Assembly (NCBI GenBank): GCA_027310235.1
Contig: DAIDBF010000047.1
Span: 1-23,809, forward strand
DNA length: 23,809 bases
From: a bacterium
GTDB taxonomy: Bacteria > Patescibacteriota > Minisyncoccia > UBA6257 > GWB1-50-10
Reading direction: 5' to 3'
The notes below the pieces were generated by a model. The model searched no databases. It saw only the letters and a program-made list of their open reading frames with translations, and was not told the DNA's origin. Shown here piece by piece: positions 7,824-13,627 of this stretch. Both the position numbers and the translations under genes were made by a program. Every line of letters begins with the position of its first letter. Position 1 is the stretch's first letter.

Positions 7824-8926
7824 CCCTTAATGGGCATCACCACGTAGATAAGGTGCGGTTCTTTTTGATTATGAAGAAGAACAGGGCGTTCCGATGAATG
7901 AATTCCCAGCGTGATATCCGCACCAGAAAAGATTTTTAATCCCTCAAGAAGATAGCGCCAATTAAAAACAATGGAGAATTTTTCTCCGGTGAGTTTCGCC
8001 GGCACTTTATATGAACTTTCTCCGAGCGCGCTATCCGTTGCATATACTTCAAGATGTTTTTTATTATCGCCCGCCCGAAGCGTGATATCGTTCGCTCTTC
8101 CCGAGAACGAGCTTGCAAGCCGCACCGCATTTATAAGTTCTTGCCGCTCAACTACGGCTTCGTGCGGGGGGTTCTTTGGAATTACTGCGCGATAATCGGG
8201 GAACGATCCGTCAATAAGACGCGATATTACTTTCTCGTTCGGCGCCGAGAGAAGAATTTGATTGGACTCTATAATTGCGGTCATTTCGTGTTGTTCTTTG
8301 AACATTTTTAAAAGTTCAGTCGCGGTCTTTAGGGGGAGTATCACTGATATTTTTTCAACGTCGGTTTTCACACTACCCTGATCGAGTTTTTGTTCTGCAA
8401 GGCGGAATCCGTCCGTTGCGGCAAAAACCGTCTCTCCGCCGGAGTGCTCAAAATACACACCGCTTATCTCGGGCCGTATATCGGAATATTGTGCCGCAAC
8501 AACAACATTTCCAAGCGCCTCCCTAAACGAACCCATATTAAACACCAGACGATGTGTTTCATCATGAACCGACGGAATAATCGGGAATTCTTTCGGGTCC
8601 TGTCCTTGAAGCGTCGCTTCGTAATTATCGGTTGTAATCACTATTTTCCTGTTTTTTTCTTCAATCGAGATCCGCTCTGCCGCAAGGTTCCGAATTATCG
8701 CGCTGAGAAGCGAGAAGGGTGCCGCAACCCCTCCTTCTTCCAGCACTTTTCCCGGAATTGAATATTCGACGGCGAGTTCGAGGTTGGTGGCGATAAATGT
8801 TATTTTCCCGTTTCCCGCCTTGATGAGAACGTTTTTTAAAATCGGGAGGTTCGAACTTTCATTCACGGCTCGTTCCACTATCCCCAATCCGTCTACTAAG
8901 TTAGTTTTTAATACGATTAATTTCAT
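7820..8926 (-). CDS. dnaN: DNA polymerase III beta subunit (sliding clamp)
   Basis: A 368-residue protein of standard clamp length. The N-terminus MKLIVLKTNLVDGLGIVERA, LPILKNVLI near 28-36, the three repeated clamp folds and the C-terminal VVMPIKG (usually VMP.R/K) are typical. As a dimeric ring it tethers replicative polymerase and repair proteins to DNA. The start ATG (complement of 8924-8926) matches the family start, but the bases before it form the DnaA-trio tract rather than a Shine-Dalgarno site, so translation may use another mode. It lies downstream of dnaA across the putative oriC, the classical order. Its stop TAG (complement of 7820-7822) overlaps the stop of the convergent PBP gene. 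Confidence 0.97.
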   Translation of the reverse strand: MKLIVLKTNLVDGLGIVERAVNESSNLPILKNVLIKAGNGKITFIATNLELAVEYSIPGKVLEEGGVAAPFSLLSAIIRNLAAERISIEEKNRKIVITTDNYEATLQGQDPKEFPIIPSVHDETHRLVFNMGSFREALGNVVVAAQYSDIRPEISGVYFEHSGGETVFAATDGFRLAEQKLDQGSVKTDVEKISVILPLKTATELLKMFKEQHEMTAIIESNQILLSAPNEKVISRLIDGSFPDYRAVIPKNPPHEAVVERQELINAVRLASSFSGRANDITLRAGDNKKHLEVYATDSALGESSYKVPAKLTGEKFSIVFNWRYLLEGLKIFSGADITLGIHSSERPVLLHNQKEPHLIYVVMPIKG

Positions 8927-8929
8927 TTG

Positions 8930-8944
8930 TAGTAGTAATAGTAG
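8930..8944 (+). promoter_or_regulatory. DnaA-trio tract
   Basis: Five consecutive triplets TAG TAG TAA TAG TAG on the + strand all fit the DnaA-trio consensus, 3'-(G/A)A(T/A)-5' read in the other direction. They begin two bases from the proximal DnaA box (8947-8955) and run away from it toward the AT-rich start of dnaN. This matches the basal unwinding system of Bacillus subtilis, in which DnaA loads from the boxes onto the single strand carrying the trios. Confidence 0.75.
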
Positions 8945-8946
8945 GT

Positions 8947-8955
8947 TGTGTGTAA
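8947..8955 (-). promoter_or_regulatory. DnaA box, proximal to trios (TTACACACA)
   Basis: On the - strand this reads TTACACACA, two mismatches from TTATCCACA. It is paired in tandem, one base apart, with the box at 8957-8965 in the same orientation. Its value lies in the position beside the trio tract rather than in the match itself. Confidence 0.55.
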
Positions 8956-8956
8956 A

Positions 8957-8965
8957 TGTGGGTAA
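8957..8965 (-). promoter_or_regulatory. DnaA box (TTACCCACA)
   Basis: The - strand reads TTACCCACA, one mismatch from the consensus TTATCCACA. It lies in tandem with the 8947-8955 site and points toward the trios and dnaN. Confidence 0.7.
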
Positions 8966-9049
8966 CTTTTATAATGCTCTTTATTGCTTATTTTTTTTCG
9001 AAATTATTTCTAATAAAGTGGAGACAGATTCTTACTTATTTTTATTTTA

Positions 9050-9058
9050 TGTGGATAA
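9050..9058 (-). promoter_or_regulatory. Perfect consensus DnaA box (TTATCCACA)
   Basis: TGTGGATAA on the + strand is the exact complement of the high-affinity DnaA box. It is surrounded by T/A-rich DNA and has the same orientation as the two boxes near the trios. Confidence 0.85.
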
Positions 9059-9087
9059 TATTTTTTTCTTCAGAATGCACCAACAGG

Positions 9088-9096
9088 ATATCCACA
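9088..9096 (+). promoter_or_regulatory. DnaA box, opposite orientation (ATATCCACA)
   Basis: ATATCCACA differs from the consensus only at the first base. It lies just beyond the dnaA stop codon and faces the perfect box at 9050-9058. Confidence 0.6.
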
Positions 9097-9097
9097 A

Positions 9098-10480
9098 TCA
9101 CATTTTATATAACCGCTCTTTTATAAGAAGGATTTTTTGACTGAGACCGTGGTCTTGGCTGCACTCTTTTGTTATTTTTTCACAGGCATGTATTGCGGTG
9201 GTGTGGTCGCGTTTTCCCAGGCGTTCGCCGATGTGGGGATAGGAGAGCTTTAAAATATCCCGCAGGAGGAACATCGCGATCTGTCGCGGTTGCACCACCT
9301 CTTGTTTCCTTCCTCTGTTCATTAGGTCGTTCGAGGATACCTCAAAAAAATCCGCTACCGCCTTTATAATATCGTTCGCGGTGATGTTTTTAGGAGTAAC
9401 CTGGACCGCTTCCCCGATAATTTCATCCAGTTTTTTTATATCTATTCTCTCGTTCTTATACTGCTGGTAAAAGACAATCTTAGTTAAAACGCCCTCTAGT
9501 TCTCGTACGTTTTTTTGTACCTTCGCCGCCACCTGTTCGAGGACGTGATCGTCGACGAACGCATTTTTTTCTTGGAGCTTTGTTTTTAAGATCGCGAGGC
9601 GCGTCTCATAATCCGGATATTCCACATCAACAATCATCCCCCCTTCGAAGCGGGAGCGAAGACGCTCCTCGAGTGTGGGAATCGCAGTCGGAGGCCTATC
9701 AGAGGAGATAATTATTTGCTTATTGTTTTCGTAGAGTGTATTGAAGGTATAGAAGAACTCCTGCTCAGTTGCGGTCTTCCCGCCGATAAACTGAATATCA
9801 TCGATAATAAGCACATCGATGTCGCGGTATTTTTTCTTTACATCCTCCATTCGTTTATTTCTCACCGCCCACACCACGTCGTTGATGAATTTTTCCGAAG
9901 AGACGTAAAGCGTGGCTATCGAATTTTTATACTCTGCAGTGATCTCGTTTCCTATTGCTTGGATAAGGTGGGTTTTTCCGAGTCCCACGCCGCCGTATAC
10001 GAATAAGGGATTGTATTTTTTCCCCACATCTTTCACTACCGCTTGGGCGGCCGCATACGCAAGCTCATTCGATGATCCGACGACGAATGTCGCGAAGGTG
10101 TATCTCGGATTCAAATTCGTCCGGGGATCAATCTTAAGCTCGATAAGAGAGGGCTGCGGCTCTTCGGTTGGCGCCGATTCCTGCGGTTTCGATTTTTTAC
10201 CGGAAGAAAAAACCGCGTGAACCGGATTTTGACTTACCACTGCATAGTCGATATTTTTTATCGATCCGTCGATATTTCTCAGAGATCCGAGAATAAGTTT
10301 ATGATATCTGCTTTTTACCCACTCTTTCGCAAAATTATTAGGAAGACCCACCAGCACTATGCCCTCTCTTTCATTTTTGTTGAGAAGCTGGCTGTTTTTG
10401 AGCCAGGTTAAAAAATTTGGTCTCGATATTTGGAGTTCTATGTCTCCTAACACGCTCTCCCAAAGTTCTTTGTTTTCCAT
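9098..10480 (-). CDS. dnaA: DnaA replication initiator
   Basis: A 460-residue AAA+ initiator that binds DnaA boxes, forms an ATP-dependent filament and melts oriC. Domain I starts MENKELWESVLGDIELQISR, followed by a short Pro/Glu/Ser linker (about 93-115). Domain III has Walker A GGVGLGKTH (163-171), Walker B VLIIDDIQF (223-231), sensor I SSDRPP (259-264) and the Arg-finger segment RLRSRFEGG (273-281). Domain IV carries the helix-turn-helix signature RDHTTAIHA (424-432). The frame is open 20 codons further up to 10540, but the MENKELW start fits the family, and a promoter overlaps the longer version, so ATG at 10478-10480 is chosen. The short DnaA-box-rich gap to dnaN follows. Confidence 0.97.
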   Translation of the reverse strand: MENKELWESVLGDIELQISRPNFLTWLKNSQLLNKNEREGIVLVGLPNNFAKEWVKSRYHKLILGSLRNIDGSIKNIDYAVVSQNPVHAVFSSGKKSKPQESAPTEEPQPSLIELKIDPRTNLNPRYTFATFVVGSSNELAYAAAQAVVKDVGKKYNPLFVYGGVGLGKTHLIQAIGNEITAEYKNSIATLYVSSEKFINDVVWAVRNKRMEDVKKKYRDIDVLIIDDIQFIGGKTATEQEFFYTFNTLYENNKQIIISSDRPPTAIPTLEERLRSRFEGGMIVDVEYPDYETRLAILKTKLQEKNAFVDDHVLEQVAAKVQKNVRELEGVLTKIVFYQQYKNERIDIKKLDEIIGEAVQVTPKNITANDIIKAVADFFEVSSNDLMNRGRKQEVVQPRQIAMFLLRDILKLSYPHIGERLGKRDHTTAIHACEKITKECSQDHGLSQKILLIKERLYKM

Positions 10481-10509
10481 GAGTATGACGCGCGATATTC
10501 CTTCCCTTA

Positions 10510-10537
10510 AGAATAGAAACTTTTTTGCGGAATGCAA
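10510..10537 (-). promoter_or_regulatory. dnaA promoter
   Basis: On the - strand TTGCAT (complement of 10532-10537) and TATTCT (complement of 10510-10515) are separated by 16 bases. Transcription would start near 10503, giving a leader of about 20-25 bases before the dnaA ATG. The leader contains AAGGGAAGGA, which is Shine-Dalgarno-like but about 18 bases from the ATG. Confidence 0.5.
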
Positions 10538-10574
10538 CATTGCGGCAAAAACCCTTTTGTGCTTTACTTGTGCA

Positions 10575-10604
10575 TTGCGTGTGTATAACGATTTCCGTTA
10601 TAAT
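10575..10604 (+). promoter_or_regulatory. rpmH operon promoter with perfect TATAAT
   Basis: TATAAT at 10599-10604 is a perfect -10. TTGCGT at 10575-10580 is an acceptable -35 with an 18-base spacer. The start point would fall about one base before the rpmH ATG (10613), predicting a leaderless or nearly leaderless message. It should drive rpmH, rnpA, yidC and khpB, whose genes overlap each other. Confidence 0.6.
10580..10588 (-). promoter_or_regulatory. DnaA-box-like site between dnaA and rpmH promoters
   Basis: TGTGTATAA on the + strand is one base from TGTGGATAA, the complement of the DnaA box. It lies inside the rpmH promoter spacer and upstream of the divergent dnaA promoter, where DnaA could repress or balance both directions. 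A single nonamer with one mismatch in AT-rich DNA is weak evidence. Confidence 0.35.
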
Positions 10605-10612
10605 CGAAGAAT

Positions 10613-10747
10613 ATGGGACAGACCTATCAGCCGAAAAAAAAGAAAAGAAAGCGGACGCACGGGTTTTTAAGGCGCACAAAATCCCCCGGCGGAAAGAATG
10701 TGCTTCGAAGAAGAAGAGCGAAGAAACGGAAGCGATTAAGCGCGTGA
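10613..10747 (+). CDS. rpmH: Ribosomal protein bL34
   Basis: ATG 10613 to TGA 10745-10747 encodes 44 residues: MGQTYQPKKKKRKRTHGFLR, then a stretch ending KKRKRLSA. The T.QP...KR.RTHGF..R pattern and the very basic composition are diagnostic for bL34 of the large ribosomal subunit. The position between dnaA and rnpA, divergent from dnaA, is the conserved bacterial arrangement. The start follows a perfect TATAAT by eight bases and has no Shine-Dalgarno site. The last bases overlap the proposed rnpA GTG start (GTGA, 10744-10747). Confidence 0.96.
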   Translation: MGQTYQPKKKKRKRTHGFLRRTKSPGGKNVLRRRRAKKRKRLSA

Positions 10748-11007
10748 ACGCACCTGCGGTGCTTATAAGGGTAGTTATGCATGCTCCCGGGGAACGGAGG
10801 GCGGTGATCTCTATTTCAAAAAAGATTTTAAAAAGCGCCGCAGCGAGGAACTTGATAAAAAGGAGAATCCGGGTTATTCTACAACCACTCCTTCCCCGCG
10901 CTACAGGCAAACTCGTGGTGACGGTTAAGCGAAACGCGACCCCCCTCTCTTTCGGAGAGCTGAAAAAAGAGTTGTTAAGGGAAGCGGAACGGAGCGGTAT
11001 TGTATGA
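10744..11007 (+). CDS. rnpA: RNase P protein component, short form
   Basis: RnpA assists the RNase P RNA in trimming tRNA 5' ends. The core RRAVISISKKILKSAAARNLIKRRIRV is the family's RNR region, and LVVTVKRNATPLSFGELKKEL matches its last strand and helix. GTG 10744, overlapping the rpmH stop as GTGA, gives 87 residues, shorter than the usual ~110 because the first helix is missing. The same frame is open upstream through all of rpmH, and the preceding residues KKKSEETEAIKR resemble that missing helix. A longer product beginning inside rpmH at an unusual start is therefore possible; no ATG, GTG or TTG occurs there in frame. The 3' end overlaps yidC as ATGA (11004-11007). Identity is firm, the start is not. 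Confidence 0.85.
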   Translation: MNAPAVLIRVVMHAPGERRAVISISKKILKSAAARNLIKRRIRVILQPLLPRATGKLVVTVKRNATPLSFGELKKELLREAERSGIV

Positions 11008-11690
11008 CGGCACTCTTCCAAGCATATATATATGAACCGATTCTCTCGGTTCTTGTGTTTTTGTATTCTCGCCTCTCATTCGGAGATCTTGGCGTCTCGA
11101 TTATAGAGCTCACCATTCTCATTCGCGTTATTCTTCTCCCGATATTTTATAAGAGTACGAAAGATCAAACGATTCTTCAGCGCCTCCAGCCGCACATAAA
11201 AAAGATCCAGCTGGATCACAAGGACGACAAAGAACGGCAGGCGAAAGAGCTGATGGCGCTCTATCAAAAACACCGCGTGAATCCGTTTACCGGCTTCTTT
11301 TTACTTCTTATACAACTCCCCGTTTTTATCGCGCTTTTTCAAATTTTTACAAAAGGCATCGCGGGCGGCATATTCAGTGACAGAACATTTTTGGGGATTC
11401 TCAATCTCGGCGGGAAGAGCTGGATGCTCGTAATTCTCGCCGCGGCGCTTCAGTTCGTGCAAGGCAAGATGATGATTGTAAAAAAGGCGGGCGGATCGGC
11501 CCAAGGGAAAGATCCTGCGGCCTCAATACAAAAAACAATGCTTTTTGTGGGGCCGCTTCTCACTATAGTGATACTGGGTAACCTCCCCGCCGCAATCGGG
11601 CTCTACTGGCTTGTCTCTAACGCCTTTTCTTTGGTACAACAAATATATATCAATAAGAAGATAGAAGCGGGCATGCCCCAGGAATCATGA
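11004..11690 (+). CDS. yidC: YidC/Oxa1 membrane protein insertase
   Basis: A 228-residue insertase that places membrane proteins alone or with SecYEG. It is the short type without the large periplasmic domain of Gram-negative YidC. Five hydrophobic segments are visible, including about 8-22, 30-48, 94-115, 137-153 and 178-200. The conserved groove arginine is Arg41 in LTILIRVILLPIF. The basic coiled stretch QRLQPHIKKIQLDHKDDKER (59-78) is the cytoplasmic hairpin C1. The start overlaps the rnpA stop, with GGAG about nine bases upstream. The end overlaps khpB as ATGA (11687-11690). The multi-TM T4SS-like proteins further right would be natural clients, but that is only inference. Confidence 0.95.
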   Translation: MTALFQAYIYEPILSVLVFLYSRLSFGDLGVSIIELTILIRVILLPIFYKSTKDQTILQRLQPHIKKIQLDHKDDKERQAKELMALYQKHRVNPFTGFFLLLIQLPVFIALFQIFTKGIAGGIFSDRTFLGILNLGGKSWMLVILAAALQFVQGKMMIVKKAGGSAQGKDPAASIQKTMLFVGPLLTIVILGNLPAAIGLYWLVSNAFSLVQQIYINKKIEAGMPQES

Positions 11691-12115
11691 ATATAGAATC
11701 ACACATACGGAAACTGCTTGATCTTATGGGTTTTTCCGAGGCCCAAGTCACCGTCGACGAAGAACACCGGAAGGTGGTTGTGGTAGTCGACGATGAGTTT
11801 TTCCGCTCTCAGCTCCCCACCTCTCTTCCCGCCCTTGAGCATCTCATAAATCTAATGCTCCGCCGCGAGAAACTCCCCTCGTTCGTAGTAGATATTAATT
11901 ATTATAGGAGAGAGCGCGAACGCCTTATTATCGAGCTTGCAAAAGCGGGAGCGAAAAAAGCACTTCTCACAAAAACGGATGTTGAACTGCCCCCAATGAA
12001 CGCATATGAGCGCCGGCTGGTTCATGTGGAAATTTCAACCCATCCCGATCTCACCACAGAAAGTGAAGGCGTCGGCAAGGATCGCCGCATCGTCATCAAA
12101 CACATCACCAGCTAG
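11687..12115 (+). CDS. khpB: KhpB/Jag RNA-binding protein (KH-R3H), lacking the Jag-N domain
   Basis: A 142-residue single-strand nucleic acid-binding protein, the usual neighbour of yidC (also called Jag or EloR). The first 80 residues form the KH-like part (LINLMLRREKLPSFVVDINYY). The R3H domain follows, with the signature LPPMNAYERRLVH and a C-terminal TESEGVGKDRRIVI. In Firmicutes the homologue partners with KhpA and affects cell elongation. The longer N-terminal Jag-N domain of those proteins is absent here. The start overlaps yidC, and AGGA lies six bases upstream, one of the clearer ribosome binding sites in the window. It is the last + strand gene before a convergent structured region. 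Confidence 0.9.
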   Translation: MNIESHIRKLLDLMGFSEAQVTVDEEHRKVVVVVDDEFFRSQLPTSLPALEHLINLMLRREKLPSFVVDINYYRRERERLIIELAKAGAKKALLTKTDVELPPMNAYERRLVHVEISTHPDLTTESEGVGKDRRIVIKHITS

Positions 12116-12126
12116 TAAGGGGGTGT

Positions 12127-12215
12127 CTGTTTCCGTGTCATAGCCCCCTCACTCGGGCGCTCCGGGCCGCTTGGCCAAGTCTTACCCTCGTTCGGGGGCC
12201 ATGACACGGAAACAG
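12127..12215 (+). repeat. Repeat hairpin, copy 1, with conserved 33-base core in its loop
   Basis: The arms CTGTTTCCGTGTCAT (12127-12141) and ATGACACGGAAACAG (12201-12215) match perfectly. After one mismatch GCCCCC (12143-12148) pairs with GGGGGC (12194-12199). The loop holds a core at 12155-12187 that contains GCGCTCCGGG and CCAAGTCTTACCC. The same core, inverted and 29/33 identical, is the loop of the hairpin at 18799-18877, whose arms are unrelated in sequence. Confidence 0.8.
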
Positions 12216-12250
12216 TCTTTATAAATAAACCCACATCAATCCCAAAGAGA

Positions 12251-12392
12251 AGTTTTGTTTTATTTCCAAGCGGCAACTCTCGGAGGCGAGCAAGCTTGGT
12301 CCCGCGAAGCGGGTTGCGAGCCGAGAGCGTAGGGTGCGGAATGCCGCTGGAGCATTCCGACATCCGGTGCCGCGAGGGAATAAAACAAAACT
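12251..12392. repeat. Multi-branched palindromic element
   Basis: AGTTTTGTTTTATT (12251-12264) is the exact inverse of 12379-12392, and the stem continues through GCGGC (12270-12274) with GCCGC (12369-12373) across three mismatches. It encloses two sub-hairpins. CTCTCGG (12277-12283) pairs with CCGAGAG (12321-12327) and contains CCCGC-GAA-GCGGG (12301-12313). CGGAATGC (12337-12344) pairs with GCATTCCG (12352-12359). The result is a Y-shaped fold that shares no obvious sequence with copy 1 next to it. Confidence 0.7.
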
Positions 12393-12403
12393 CCCAGCAC
12401 CCC

Positions 12404-13627
12404 CTAGTCTCCCACGTTCTGTCCCGCCTGAGAGAACTGATCCGAAGTAAGATTTAGTGCATAGAGATAGCCATCGGAGCGGTTTATAAAATAGAGAAAG
12501 CCCTTACTGAACTTCGGCGATACCGCATCGAATAAGCCATTGTTTATTATTTTCGGCAGATCGGACGAGGCGGTACCGCCATTTGAAAGATTCACCTCAT
12601 AGAGAGAATCGGTGGTGAAAATTTTTGACTTAAGATAGTCGTCCGGCAGGTTTGCATTTTTGAAATTTAGTGAATTCGGCACGAAACAATATGTGATAAC
12701 GCCCCCGAAAGCGCATTTTTGGGGAAGCGTGAGAAAAGGAATAGGGGTCACGGTATTAAGGGTCCGCGGATCGAGTATGTGGAACGCGTTTCCCTGGAAT
12801 GAGAAGAACACCCTCCTGTCGTCGCTCGGGTTTAAAATAAGGCCGTTTCTTGAGTCGAGAAGCGGGTGAATGGAGAGATCGCTTGTAGTAACCCCCCATA
12901 CGCGAGAGGAATACTCCGAAGCGCCCCGCTCAATGATATAAAGGGTGGAGGGGGGCAGGAATGAAAGTCGGACGTCCTGAAAGCGGAAATCTTTTATGAG
13001 GATTTTCGTCGAAACATCACTCTTGCTTATATCGATCGAGGCGAGCGCGGGAACGTTCCCGTTCTGGACTATGCCATAAAGTACCCCATTATTCTCCCCC
13101 CATGTTGCATTTAACACGGTGCCGGGAAGCGGGCGCCACGTTTGATCGATATCATCGAAAATTCCCCACTGCGGGGAACGCGGATCGCCGAATGCGGCAA
13201 GAATCTTTTGCGAATTCGGTCCGACCTCGATCGAGTTCAACGCGCCGGCGCCTTGTTTAACTATTTCGGTATCCTCCCCGTTTTTATTTTTGTTTATTAA
13301 AAACACCTTGCCCTCCCCGTTTAAATAGAAGATGCCTTCGGTTTGGGGATCGATCCAGTATCCGGAAACGGGTTGATCGGAAACCTTAAAGACCGGGTCG
13401 GAATCGGAAGGAAATGAGATGGTGTTTGTAACTCCTGCCGGCGCCGTCGATGTCCCCGTGGCAGGAAGGGACAGTCCTCCCGGGAGGGTTGAAGAGGCGG
13501 AAGGCGAAGCGGCGGGACCCGTTGTTTCCGGACCGGCAACCCCTCCCCAGATGAAATAGATAGTAACACCCGCCACGGCGACGATAAGAAGAGTTATGAT
13601 TATTTTTTTATAATCGAGCCTTACCAT
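12404..13627 (-). CDS. Membrane-anchored beta-propeller-like protein, unknown function
   Basis: A 407-residue protein with an N-terminal membrane anchor (about 8-29, YKKIIITLLIVAVAGVTIYF), a Pro/Ala/Ser/Thr-rich linker (about 30-65) and an extracellular remainder. That part has about six repeats of roughly 40 residues with a blade-like rhythm, for example EGIFYLNGEGKVFLINKN, RVFFSFQGNAFHILDPRTL and GFLYFINRSDGYLYALNL. This suggests a WD40/TolB-like beta-propeller, but I see no exact family signature. ATG (complement of 13625-13627) overlaps the stop of the upstream pilin-like gene by seven bases, so it belongs to the same operon and is its last gene. A surface or assembly role in the secretion machine is inferred from position only. 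Confidence 0.75.
   Translation of the reverse strand: MVRLDYKKIIITLLIVAVAGVTIYFIWGGVAGPETTGPAASPSASSTLPGGLSLPATGTSTAPAGVTNTISFPSDSDPVFKVSDQPVSGYWIDPQTEGIFYLNGEGKVFLINKNKNGEDTEIVKQGAGALNSIEVGPNSQKILAAFGDPRSPQWGIFDDIDQTWRPLPGTVLNATWGENNGVLYGIVQNGNVPALASIDISKSDVSTKILIKDFRFQDVRLSFLPPSTLYIIERGASEYSSRVWGVTTSDLSIHPLLDSRNGLILNPSDDRRVFFSFQGNAFHILDPRTLNTVTPIPFLTLPQKCAFGGVITYCFVPNSLNFKNANLPDDYLKSKIFTTDSLYEVNLSNGGTASSDLPKIINNGLFDAVSPKFSKGFLYFINRSDGYLYALNLTSDQFSQAGQNVGD

Larger units (their letters stand above)
8927..9097. other. oriC: Putative chromosomal replication origin (oriC)
   Basis: This 171-base dnaA-dnaN gap is strongly AT-rich, with long T runs around 8990-8998 and 9061-9067. It carries four DnaA-box-like nonamers at 8947, 8957, 9050 and 9088, and five DnaA-trios next to the dnaN start. 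The combination of gene order, boxes, trios and AT-rich DNA is the standard signature of a bacterial oriC. Only one box (9050-9058) is a perfect consensus match. Function is inferred. Confidence 0.85.
12116..12403. other. 288-base structured intergenic region between convergent operons
   Basis: No convincing gene lies here. AGGGGGTG (12118-12125) is the exact inverse of CACCCCCT (12398-12405), so the whole region could close on itself. Inside are two independent large palindromes (12127-12215 and 12251-12392). The right repeat ends within the stop region of the - strand neighbour. The region may act as a two-way transcription boundary, a structured RNA or an inserted element. It lacks a T tract after either palindrome on the expected side, so it is not a classical intrinsic terminator. 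Confidence 0.6.

Noticed and set aside
10481..10540. N-terminal extension of dnaA by 20 codons
   Set aside because: It overlaps a plausible dnaA promoter and does not resemble DnaA domain I, which begins at MENKELW.
12112..12363. An 83-codon open frame on the - strand in the structured gap
   Set aside because: It runs through both palindromes, has no recognisable domain or start signal, and its composition reflects the inverted repeats.
12116..12403. tRNA, SRP RNA, tmRNA or RNase P RNA in the structured gap
   Set aside because: None of the diagnostic sequences of these RNAs are seen, and the fold does not match a cloverleaf with tRNA features.
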